Source: an uncultured Gammaproteobacteria bacterium (lineage in GTDB: Bacteria; Pseudomonadota; Gammaproteobacteria; Pseudomonadales; Pseudohongiellaceae). Taken from it: a stretch of 34,580 bases of DNA. The position numbers and the translations under genes are program-made. Position 1 is the stretch's first letter, and every line of letters starts with the position of its first letter. Of this stretch, positions 1 to 7,859 are shown one piece after another. Under the pieces are notes generated by a model. It did not search any database and was not told the origin of the DNA. It saw only the letters and a list, made by a program, of their open reading frames with translations. The stretch covers positions 1 through 34,580 of the forward strand of contig CAISYX010000336.1 in the NCBI GenBank assembly GCA_903889815.1, in the 5' to 3' direction.

Positions 1-53
1 AGGCCACCACCGACCACGACGATATCGTATGCACTGTGTGCGTTCTGCTGCAT
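1..53 (-). CDS. ubiI: N-terminus of FAD-dependent ubiquinone-biosynthesis hydroxylase (UbiI/VisC-like), truncated by window edge
   Basis: Minus-strand translation from ATG at 53: MQQNAHSAYDIVVVGGGL..., a Rossmann FAD-binding start; the neighbouring ubiH and pepP match the usual pepP-ubiH-ubiI order. Confidence 0.6.
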   Translation of the reverse strand, partial: MQQNAHSAYDIVVVGGG

Positions 54-211
54 GGGTTTCCAATTGTCAGGGCAGGGTATACAGGGCCGCCAGTATAGCC
101 GGGCGCCACGCTGCAATGCAGCCCTGTATTTGTAATCCCTGATTGCTGGCTGACAGGGGATGGTCGATACTGAGACTCCTTCCAGCCCTCGCAGCAACGA
201 CAGGATCCACT

Positions 212-724
212 GTGTCAGACAAGGATAATCTCTCGAACCTTACGCAGGGTTCCGGCTCGTCACCGAATTTCGTGACGCTGGCCGAGGCGCAGGCGTACAT
301 CGGGCGTGAAGTCGGCGTGACGCAGTGGATCGAGATTTCCCAGACGCGTGTGAACCAGTTTGCCGAGGCCACGGGTGATTTCCAGTTCATTCACATCGAC
401 AGTGTCAGGGCGCAGGCGCAGACCGCATTCGGCGGGACCATCGCGCACGGTTTTCTGACCCTGTCCCTGCTGAGCATGCTGGCCTCGCAGACGGGCACCA
501 TCAAGATCAAAGGCTGCAACGTGGCCATCAACTATGGCCTTGACAAGGTGCGCTTTCTCAACCCTGTCAAAGTGGGCAAACGCATTCGCGCGCGGTTCGA
601 ACTGATGAGTGCCGTCGAAAAGAGTCCTGACTGTTTTCTGCTCAAGCACAAGGCCACCGTGGAGATCGAAGGTGAGACCAGGCCGGCCATGATTGCCGAG
701 TGGCTGGGAATGGCAATGATCTGA
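212..724 (+). CDS. MaoC-like (R)-specific enoyl-CoA hydratase/dehydratase
   Basis: Contains FAEATGDFQFIHID...FGGTIAHGFLTLSLL hot-dog/MaoC signature; GTG at 212 (VSDKDNLSN) preceded by AGGA is preferred over ATG at 143. Confidence 0.85.
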   Translation: MSDKDNLSNLTQGSGSSPNFVTLAEAQAYIGREVGVTQWIEISQTRVNQFAEATGDFQFIHIDSVRAQAQTAFGGTIAHGFLTLSLLSMLASQTGTIKIKGCNVAINYGLDKVRFLNPVKVGKRIRARFELMSAVEKSPDCFLLKHKATVEIEGETRPAMIAEWLGMAMI

Positions 725-781
725 CCCCTTGCTGCACACCGTAACGTTGGAACCCCCTTTTTTACTGAGAGACTGAACACG

Positions 782-1198
782 ATGAAATGGAGCCTGATGA
801 TGATCCCCTTGTTGACGCTGCTAGGTTGCGCGGGCGAACGCCCTGCCAGCCTTGGTATAACCGCCGGACAGCTGGGCACCTGCCCGGACTCGCCAAACTG
901 TGTCTCCAGCATCGAGACGCGCGAAAGTCACAGTATTGCGCCATTGAATGCATCTCTGGCGCAGGTGCGCACCGCCGTCACCGCCATGCCGGGCGCACAG
1001 ATCATCAGCGAACAGGATCAGTATCTGTACGCCGAGTTCACTTCAAAACTGATGGGTTTTGTAGACGATGTGGAGTTTATGGCGGACCCGGCTGCTGGCC
1101 TGGTGCACGTGCGTTCAGCCTCGCGGCTCGGGCTCAGTGACCTGGGCGTCAACCGTGACCGGATTGAGACTCTGCGCAGCGCCCTGAGCGCCCGCTGA
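782..1198 (+). CDS. DUF1499 family lipoprotein
   Basis: MKWSLMMIPLLTLLGCAG lipobox, then CPDSPNCVSS and FVDDVEF motifs typical of DUF1499. Confidence 0.85.
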   Translation: MKWSLMMIPLLTLLGCAGERPASLGITAGQLGTCPDSPNCVSSIETRESHSIAPLNASLAQVRTAVTAMPGAQIISEQDQYLYAEFTSKLMGFVDDVEFMADPAAGLVHVRSASRLGLSDLGVNRDRIETLRSALSAR

Positions 1199-1199
1199 G

Positions 1200-2444
1200 T
1201 CAGGCCCGTTGCTGCCTGCGCTCGGCAAGACCCATGGCCTGCCGGGCAAAGCCGCGTTTGAACGTGGGAATCATGTCGATGGAAAACAGGCCGAATTTGC
1301 GTGCCCACACCAGCGCAGGATGGCTGCTGGAGAACAGCCGCGTCATGTAGTCGCTGAAGCCGATCGTCGCCTGCTGGTCGCGGGCCTGCTGTTTCACGTA
1401 GCTCTGCAGTACCTCCATATCTCCCGGATTGCGTCCCTGCGCCAGCGCATGTGCCAGTAATTCAGCCAGGACCTGCGCATCGCGCAAGGCCAGATTCAAG
1501 CCCTGTCCCGCGACGGGGTGCAGGGAGTGCGCCACATTCCCCAGCAGCACCAGACCGGGCCGCACCTGCTCGCGGGCAACACTCAGAGTCAGCGGGTAGA
1601 GCGAGCGACTGCCCACCTTCTCGAAACGCCCCAGGCGATAGCCAAAGCGCTCCTGCAGCTTTTCCAGGAACTGGCGCTCAGGCAGCGCGGCCACTGCTGC
1701 GGCCTCTTCATCCGCCAGCGTCCAGATCAGCGCGCCCCGATGCTCTCCCTCCTGCTCGGCCAGTGGCAGAACTGCCAGCGGGCCGCTCTCGGTGAAGCGC
1801 TCGTAGGCAATGTGTCTGTGCGGGTCGCTGAAGGCGACGTTGGCGATCAGGGCATGCTGTCCGTACGGCGTGAGGCTGCTGCTGATGCCGAGCTGTTCAC
1901 TCACGGTGGACTTGCCGCCATCCGCAAGCACCACCAGCGCGGCATCTACTGTCAGCAAATCTGTCGAATCGCCCTGCACCTGCAGACGCATGCCCTGCGG
2001 GGTGGGCACAAGCGAACTGATGCTGGCCGGACACAGAAAGTCGATGGCGGGGTCGGCGTCCAGCGCATCCGTCAGCACCCGCCCGAGATGCTGGTTCTCG
2101 GCAACATGCCCGAGGGCGTCCACCTGCATGTTCGCACGATCGATGCGCACTGCGCCGAAATGGCCGCGGTCTGACACGTGAATGCGCTGAATGGGAGTTG
2201 CATGGGTGGCAATTACCTTCCACAGACCAAGGCTTGCGTAGATCTGCTTGCTGCCATGGGACAAGGCCGTCGAGCGGGCATCAAAACTGGTCGACACCTG
2301 CATGGATGGCGCCGCCTCGATGACCAGGATGCGCGGCGCGAAGTCTCGCGTCTGTGCCGCCAGCGCGCAGGCGAAACTGGCGCCGACGAGACCGCCGCCG
2401 ATGATCACAATGTCATAGTGATGCAGAGGTTCCGAGATTCTCAC
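1200..2444 (-). CDS. ubiH: 2-octaprenyl-6-methoxyphenol hydroxylase (UbiH family)
   Basis: YDIVIIGGGLVGASFA FAD motif and LLGNVAHSLHPVAGQGLNLALRD; GTG at 2444 has a GGGAGG SD about 10 nt upstream; the supplied ORF starts further upstream at 2468 (TTG). Confidence 0.9.
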   Translation of the reverse strand: MRISEPLHHYDIVIIGGGLVGASFACALAAQTRDFAPRILVIEAAPSMQVSTSFDARSTALSHGSKQIYASLGLWKVIATHATPIQRIHVSDRGHFGAVRIDRANMQVDALGHVAENQHLGRVLTDALDADPAIDFLCPASISSLVPTPQGMRLQVQGDSTDLLTVDAALVVLADGGKSTVSEQLGISSSLTPYGQHALIANVAFSDPHRHIAYERFTESGPLAVLPLAEQEGEHRGALIWTLADEEAAAVAALPERQFLEKLQERFGYRLGRFEKVGSRSLYPLTLSVAREQVRPGLVLLGNVAHSLHPVAGQGLNLALRDAQVLAELLAHALAQGRNPGDMEVLQSYVKQQARDQQATIGFSDYMTRLFSSSHPALVWARKFGLFSIDMIPTFKRGFARQAMGLAERRQQRA

Positions 2445-2468
2445 AGAGTGCTGGCCTCCCGGCGGCAA

Positions 2469-3803
2469 TCAGGCGACAGCCTGGGTATGGGCCTGTGCCA
2501 TGAAGCTTTCAATTTCCTCGACCGTCTTGGGCGCTCCCTCGCTCAGAATGCGATGCCCTGTGCGAGTTACCACCACATCATCCTCGATGCGGATGCCAAT
2601 GCCACGCCATTTCTTGTCCACGTCCATGTTGTCGGGGGCGATATAGATGCCTGGTTCGATGGTTGTCACCATGCCAGGCTCCATAAGGCGCCACTTGTCG
2701 TCAATCTTGTAGTCACCCACATCGTGTACGTCGATCCCCAGCCAATGTCCGGCACGATGCATATAGAAGGCCTTGTAGGCGTTCGTTGCTATCAGCTCCT
2801 GCACATTGCCCTTGAGCAGGCCGAGATTGACCAGCCCTTCGGTGATGATGCGCACGGTAACATTGTGCGGTTCGTCCCAGGCTGCTCCTGGCTTGATGGC
2901 CTTGATGGCCTGCAGCTGGGCATTGAGCACGATTTCGTACAGGGCTTTCTGCTCTTTGCTGAAACGACCGTTCACGGGAAAGGTGCGGGTGATGTCGGCC
3001 GCATAGTATTCGTATTCGCAGCCGGCATCGATGAGTACCAGATCGCCATCCTTGAGTACCGCATTGTTTTCAACGTAGTGCAGGATGCAGGCGTTCTTCC
3101 CGCCCGCGACGATGTTGTTGTAGGCTGGCGCACGGCTGCCGGAGCGCACGAATTCATGCAGCAGCTCTGCCTCAAGATGGTATTCGTGCAGACCCGCGCG
3201 ACACACGGCCATAGCACGTTTGTGGGCCTGTGCGGAAATAGCGCCAGCTTTCTCCATCAGCTTGATTTCCATCGGGCTCTTGATCAAACGCATTTCATTG
3301 AGCAGATGATCCAGCACCAGAAACTCGCCCGGCGGATGCGCGCCCTGGCGCACCTTGCCGCGAATGATCTTGACCCAGTCCATGACTCGCTGATCAAAGC
3401 GCGGATCTTTGCCCATCGAATAGTAGACACGCTCACGCCCTTCAATCAGTCCGGGCAGAATGTCGTCGATGTCGCCGATGGGAAACGCGTCATCAATTTT
3501 CAATTGTTCAATGGCCTGTTCCGGCCCCATCAGAATTCCCGTCCACAATTCACGGGTCTTGTCCTTTTCCTGACAGAACAGCACTGCTTCACCTTGCTCG
3601 CGGCCGGGAATCAGCGCCAGCACGGCATCGTGTTCCACAAACCCTGTCAGATAGTAGAAGTCACTGTTCTGCCGGTAGAGATATTCCGTGTCATTGCTGC
3701 GGGTGCTCTGTGGCGCAGCGCAGAGCAGCGCAATGCTGTCCGGCTCCATCTGCTGCATGAGCTCTTTGCGCCTGCGCGCCGCTTCTTCATGAATGTTTGT
3801 CAT
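2469..3803 (-). CDS. pepP: Xaa-Pro aminopeptidase (aminopeptidase P)
   Basis: NDTEYLYRQNSDFYYLTGF, VLIDAGCEYEYYAADITRTFPVNG, HWLGIDVHDVG, TIEPGIYI. Confidence 0.95.
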   Translation of the reverse strand: MTNIHEEAARRRKELMQQMEPDSIALLCAAPQSTRSNDTEYLYRQNSDFYYLTGFVEHDAVLALIPGREQGEAVLFCQEKDKTRELWTGILMGPEQAIEQLKIDDAFPIGDIDDILPGLIEGRERVYYSMGKDPRFDQRVMDWVKIIRGKVRQGAHPPGEFLVLDHLLNEMRLIKSPMEIKLMEKAGAISAQAHKRAMAVCRAGLHEYHLEAELLHEFVRSGSRAPAYNNIVAGGKNACILHYVENNAVLKDGDLVLIDAGCEYEYYAADITRTFPVNGRFSKEQKALYEIVLNAQLQAIKAIKPGAAWDEPHNVTVRIITEGLVNLGLLKGNVQELIATNAYKAFYMHRAGHWLGIDVHDVGDYKIDDKWRLMEPGMVTTIEPGIYIAPDNMDVDKKWRGIGIRIEDDVVVTRTGHRILSEGAPKTVEEIESFMAQAHTQAVA

Positions 3804-3901
3804 CGTACACCCGCGATTGACCGCATTGGGTCGCGCCTCTATAGTAACGGGAAGTTTACCAGTGGGTTTTTATGCATAACCTGCATATGGCGACCATCAT
3901 A

Positions 3902-4117
3902 ATGACAGACGAGAAATTTACCACGCTGGATCAAAAGATTGATTCGCTCATCGAACTGTGTGCCACGATGAAGCGGGAAAATCAGTTGCTGAGAGCAAAC
4001 GAGCATAACTGGCACTCCGAACGCCAGCAACTGCTCGAAACCAATAAACTGGCCAAGACCCGTCTTGAGTCCGTCCTGAACCGGCTCAAGTCTCTGGAGC
4101 AGTCACAGTCATCCTGA
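3902..4117 (+). CDS. TIGR02449-type coiled-coil protein (ZapB-like)
   Basis: MTDEKFTTLDQKIDSLIELCATMKRENQLLRANEHNWHSERQQLLETN, directly upstream of zapA. Confidence 0.8.
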   Translation: MTDEKFTTLDQKIDSLIELCATMKRENQLLRANEHNWHSERQQLLETNKLAKTRLESVLNRLKSLEQSQSS

Positions 4118-4177
4118 GGGCTGCTCCTGCCTTCCTGCACAACTGTCACACGCTTCACCCTGACCAAGAGAGATCGC

Positions 4178-4504
4178 ATGAACGCAGAAGAAAATGTTCC
4201 CGGCACCGTAGTGGTCAAAATTCTCGACAAAGAGTATCAGGTCAGCTGTCCGCCTTCGGAACAGGAAGCTCTGCTGAAGTCTGCACGCTACCTCGATGAG
4301 AACATGAGGAAGATCAAAGGCCGGGGCAATATTCATGGCCTCGAGAAAATTTCCGTCATGGCTGCATTGAACATCACGCATGAAATGCTGAGCAAAAGTC
4401 TGCAGCTCAACGAGAGCCGTCATCAGACTGCGCAGCAGATCAAATACCTCGAAGCCAAGCTCGATCGCAGTCTGCAGGCCAATCGTCAGCTTGAAATAAG
4501 CTGA
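4178..4504 (+). CDS. zapA: Cell division protein ZapA
   Basis: VVVKILDKEYQVSCPPSEQEALLKSARYLDENMRKIK. Confidence 0.9.
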   Translation: MNAEENVPGTVVVKILDKEYQVSCPPSEQEALLKSARYLDENMRKIKGRGNIHGLEKISVMAALNITHEMLSKSLQLNESRHQTAQQIKYLEAKLDRSLQANRQLEIS

Positions 4505-4567
4505 TCGTATTGAGACAAAAAACTTTTCAGCGCTTGCTCGATCAGCTTTCCACAGTGCTATATACTC

Positions 4568-4745
4568 GGGTCGGAGTTGCCTAGAGCATTAGCCAGTCAA
4601 AAGTGTTCTTGAGCCGATATCTGTTAACCTGGAGGCTCCTCGCCAGGTGCTGTTGTGCATGTCCGCCCGACGGAAAGCCTTATGCGCCTCTGGAGTCACC
4701 ACCTGAACCTTGGGTTCAGGACTATTTTGGTAGCGGTGCTCCGGG
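4568..4745 (+). ncRNA. ssrS: 6S RNA (SsrS)
   Basis: Between zapA and ygfA (classic ssrS position); TATATACT -10 just upstream; 6S-like blocks ttgagccgatatctgttaacctggaggctcc and cacctgaaccttgggttcagg; ends approximate. Confidence 0.85.
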
Positions 4746-4775
4746 TAACTTCATTCTCTCTTTCCTGCCATTGTC

Positions 4776-5375
4776 ATGACTCCTCACGAGCGCGCCAGTC
4801 TTCGCAAATCCCTGCGTCATGCACGACGCTCTCTGAGCCTGCGCGAACAGAATGATGCGGCCGTTGCGCTGCACAATGCCCTGGCCGACCAACGCTTCTT
4901 CCGATCCGCAAAGCGTCTTGCTTTCTACCTTGCCAACGATGGCGAAATCGATCCGTCTCTGCTGTTTGCCGCCGCACTCGCACGCGGACAAGAGTGTTTC
5001 CTTCCGCTGCTGCACCCGTGCGGTGAGAACCGTCTACTGTTCGTGCGCTATCGCCAGGGTGACCGGCTGCAGCGCAATCGCTGGGGGATTCTGGAGCCGC
5101 GCCTGCAGGCACGCAGGCGGGTGCCGGCCCGCACGCTGGATGTGGTCCTTGTTCCTCTGGTGGGCTTCGATGCACAAGGCAACCGGCTGGGAATGGGCAA
5201 AGGCTTCTATGACAGGACGTTCAGTTTCCGGGCCGCCGCACGGCGTCAGCGGCCACTGCTGGTGGGACTGGCCCATGAATGTCAGCGGGTGGAAAGCCTG
5301 GAGAGGCAGGCGTGGGATATCCGCATGGACCGAATCGTGAGTGACACGGCAAATTATCAGCCGCAGCCGATATGA
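4776..5375 (+). CDS. ygfA: 5-formyltetrahydrofolate cyclo-ligase
   Basis: LRHARRSLS..., VLVPLVGFDAQGNRLGMGKGFYDRTF; downstream of 6S RNA. Confidence 0.93.
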   Translation: MTPHERASLRKSLRHARRSLSLREQNDAAVALHNALADQRFFRSAKRLAFYLANDGEIDPSLLFAAALARGQECFLPLLHPCGENRLLFVRYRQGDRLQRNRWGILEPRLQARRRVPARTLDVVLVPLVGFDAQGNRLGMGKGFYDRTFSFRAAARRQRPLLVGLAHECQRVESLERQAWDIRMDRIVSDTANYQPQPI

Positions 5376-5423
5376 GGATTGCGCCAGCTGAAACAGGTGC
5401 AGCGCGGGATCAGGAGCCTTGGG

Positions 5424-5516
5424 TCAGAGCAATCCGCTCTGCACAACACCGCTGGCAAGCACGCCCAACGCAAACAGGACGACGACCACCATCAGCATGT
5501 CTGGTTTCTTGTTCAT
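5424..5516 (-). CDS. Small single-pass membrane protein, 30 aa
   Basis: Minus-strand ATG at 5516: MNKKPDMLMVVVVLFALGVLASGVVQSGLL*; one hydrophobic helix; absent from supplied track because it is short. Confidence 0.6.
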   Translation of the reverse strand: MNKKPDMLMVVVVLFALGVLASGVVQSGLL

Positions 5517-5721
5517 AAATTATTGAAAATTCCAGTGTATTGAGATTGTTATTTGAGAAGCATGTTCAGATAATCTTTCTAAGGCTCTGAAGATTAATAC
5601 AATATTTTGAGCATAACAATCACGGAAATGGAAAAACTCAATTAGTTTCCGCAAGTTGGAAGCTGTTCTCAGTCCGGACCCCAACAGTGTAGCGCCAGAG
5701 CGCTTGTAGGGACGCACAATA

Positions 5722-5737
5722 CTGGTAATATATACAG
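5722..5737. promoter_or_regulatory. LexA box upstream of imuA
   Basis: CTGG-TAATATAT-ACAG within atactggtaatatatacagtat; ATG follows 4 nt after the box. Confidence 0.9.
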
Positions 5738-5741
5738 TATC

Positions 5742-6383
5742 ATGCCGACCTCCGATACCGATCCCCGCCTTCTTTCCCTGCTGCACTCCCCCGGATTGTG
5801 GCGTGGCAGCGAGCACCCCGCTTCCGAGTCAGGGATCACTGACCCGGTGCTGAGCACCGGCTTTCCCGGCCTGGATGCCTGTCTGCCATGGCAGGGCTGG
5901 CCAACCGCCGCGCTGGTGGAAATCATCACGCCGCAGTGGGGCATCGGAGAGCTGCAGCTGGTGCTGCCACTGCTGCGCCGCCTGAGCCAGCAGGGCAGAA
6001 TGAGTCTTTGGTTCGCCCCTCCGTGTTCCCCCTATGCCCCCGCGCTGCTGGCGTCCGGGGTCGACCCGGCCTGCCTGTACGTCGTTTCGGCGCCCCCGGC
6101 ACAAGCGCTGTGGGGCATAGAGAAAGCCCTGCAGGATGCAAGCTGCGCGCTGGTGCTGGCCTGGCCGGGGCGGCTGAAAAACCGGCAGATCCGCCGCCTG
6201 CAGCTGGCCGCGAGCACGGGCCGGACGCTCGGCATCCTGTTCCATCACGACCCTGTGCGCCAATCGGCTGCCGTTCTGCGCCTGCGGGTGGATGCCACTG
6301 CCCAGGGTCTGCGGATCGAGGTGCTCAAGGCCCGTGGAAGCTACCGGCAGGACATCGTGGCAGTCACCAGGGGGCAACCATGA
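5742..6383 (+). CDS. imuA: ImuA (RecA/SulA-like translesion synthesis accessory protein)
   Basis: VLSTGFPGLDACLPWQGWPTAALVEIITPQWGIGELQLVLPLL; LexA box; followed by imuB with ATGA overlap. Confidence 0.88.
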   Translation: MPTSDTDPRLLSLLHSPGLWRGSEHPASESGITDPVLSTGFPGLDACLPWQGWPTAALVEIITPQWGIGELQLVLPLLRRLSQQGRMSLWFAPPCSPYAPALLASGVDPACLYVVSAPPAQALWGIEKALQDASCALVLAWPGRLKNRQIRRLQLAASTGRTLGILFHHDPVRQSAAVLRLRVDATAQGLRIEVLKARGSYRQDIVAVTRGQP

Positions 6384-7825
6384 CAGGACGTCTCTATCAA
6401 TTGCCACTGACAGGCAAGCCACAACGCTCTCTCACCCTCGCAAAGCGGCGGGCAGCGCAGGCCGCAGCGCCTGAAACCGGCCTCGCAGCCCGCCAGACGC
6501 CCCTGTGGTACGCAGTTGCCATCCCCCAGCTGCTGGGCATTCCCGATGAACAGTCCCGCAAGGACAGACTGGCCCTGCTTGCTGATCGCCTGGGCACACT
6601 GAGTGCCAGCGTCAGCGTGGAGGCGCCGGACTGTCTGGTTTTCGAGGCGCGCAGTTCGTTGCGCTATTTCGGGGGCATCGGCAAGCTCCGCGCTCTGCTC
6701 CAGCAGCTGCTGGAGCCTGTGTTGAGTGAGTGGGGACTTCCTGTCAGCGTTCATCACGCCGCCAGTCCCACGCCAGCTGCCAGCCTGCTGCTGGCGCGGG
6801 CGGGATGCAATCTGCTGATCCACCGCAAGGAGAATCTGCGCTCCGCACTGGGCAGGCTGTCCGTGCAGAGCCTGTGCATGCCCGCCAGCCGCCGCCGGCA
6901 ACTGCACGACAGCGGGCTGCGGTCCCTGCGGGATGTCTGGCGGCTTCCCGGTCACGCGCTGGGACAACGCTTCGGTACCCAGTTCCTCCGCCAGCTCGAC
7001 CAGTGTCTGGGGCACATTGCCTCGCCGGTCAGGACGTACCAGAGCCCGCCGCGCTTCAACAGCAGCCTTGAATTCGAATACGCGGTAGAAAGTACCCAGC
7101 GTCTGCTGCCTGCCGTTGAAGAGCTGCTTGAGCGGCTCTGCTCCTTCCTGCGGGCACGGGATCTGAGCACGCTGCACCTGCATCTTAGCCTGCAGCATGA
7201 AGCGCAGGCCCCCACGCTTCTGACGCTGGATATGCGACATGCCGGGCGCGCCGAGGCGCCTCTGTTACTGCTGCTCGAAACTCGGCTGAGCACCATGGCA
7301 CTGCCAGCGCCCGTCAGCGGCATGCAGCTGGAGGCCTGGCGGTTCAAGGCTGCCTCGGGAAGCAGTCATTCACTTGCAGGCTTTGTGACGGAAGGCACAG
7401 GCCGCAGCGCGCCGCGGGATGCCATTGCGCCGCTGCTGACCCTCTTGCAGGCCAGACTGGGTGACGCCGCCGTGCGCAGCCTGCAATGCCATGAGGAACA
7501 CTGTCCGGAGCATGCTGCCGGTCAGGCTGTCTGTGGCCAGGAGCAGGGCGACCCAGGGCCGGGCCAGGCAGAAACACTGCAGGCACGCCGGCCCTGCTGG
7601 TTGCTGCCGGAACCCGTGCTGCTGCGCCAGGACAACAACCGGCTGTTCTATCGCGGCAGCCTGCGCCTGCGCAGCGGCCCGGAACGCATCGAGACACGCT
7701 GGTGGACGGGCCAGGACGTGTGCCGGGACTACTATGTGGCGGACAACGCGCGGGGCATGCGCTTGTGGATTTTTCACGAGCGGGAGGGAGAGAGGCGGTG
7801 GTTTCTGCATGGCATTTTTGATTGA
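6380..7825 (+). CDS. imuB: ImuB (Y-family-like DNA polymerase homologue)
   Basis: ATG at 6380 overlaps imuA stop (ATGA); LWYAVAIPQLLGIPDEQ..., SLRYFGGIGKLRALLQQLL; C-terminus RGSLRLRSGPERIETRWWTGQDVCRDYYVADNARGMRLWIFHE. Confidence 0.9.
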   Translation: MTGRLYQLPLTGKPQRSLTLAKRRAAQAAAPETGLAARQTPLWYAVAIPQLLGIPDEQSRKDRLALLADRLGTLSASVSVEAPDCLVFEARSSLRYFGGIGKLRALLQQLLEPVLSEWGLPVSVHHAASPTPAASLLLARAGCNLLIHRKENLRSALGRLSVQSLCMPASRRRQLHDSGLRSLRDVWRLPGHALGQRFGTQFLRQLDQCLGHIASPVRTYQSPPRFNSSLEFEYAVESTQRLLPAVEELLERLCSFLRARDLSTLHLHLSLQHEAQAPTLLTLDMRHAGRAEAPLLLLLETRLSTMALPAPVSGMQLEAWRFKAASGSSHSLAGFVTEGTGRSAPRDAIAPLLTLLQARLGDAAVRSLQCHEEHCPEHAAGQAVCGQEQGDPGPGQAETLQARRPCWLLPEPVLLRQDNNRLFYRGSLRLRSGPERIETRWWTGQDVCRDYYVADNARGMRLWIFHEREGERRWFLHGIFD

Positions 7826-7859
7826 GGTTGATGCCAGGCCCCTCCCGGCACCGACTCCA

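Noticed and set aside
2178-3902. 574-aa plus-strand ORF antisense to pepP
   Set aside because: Compositional shadow of pepP codon bias; His/Arg-rich translation with no recognisable domain, while the minus strand encodes a textbook PepP.
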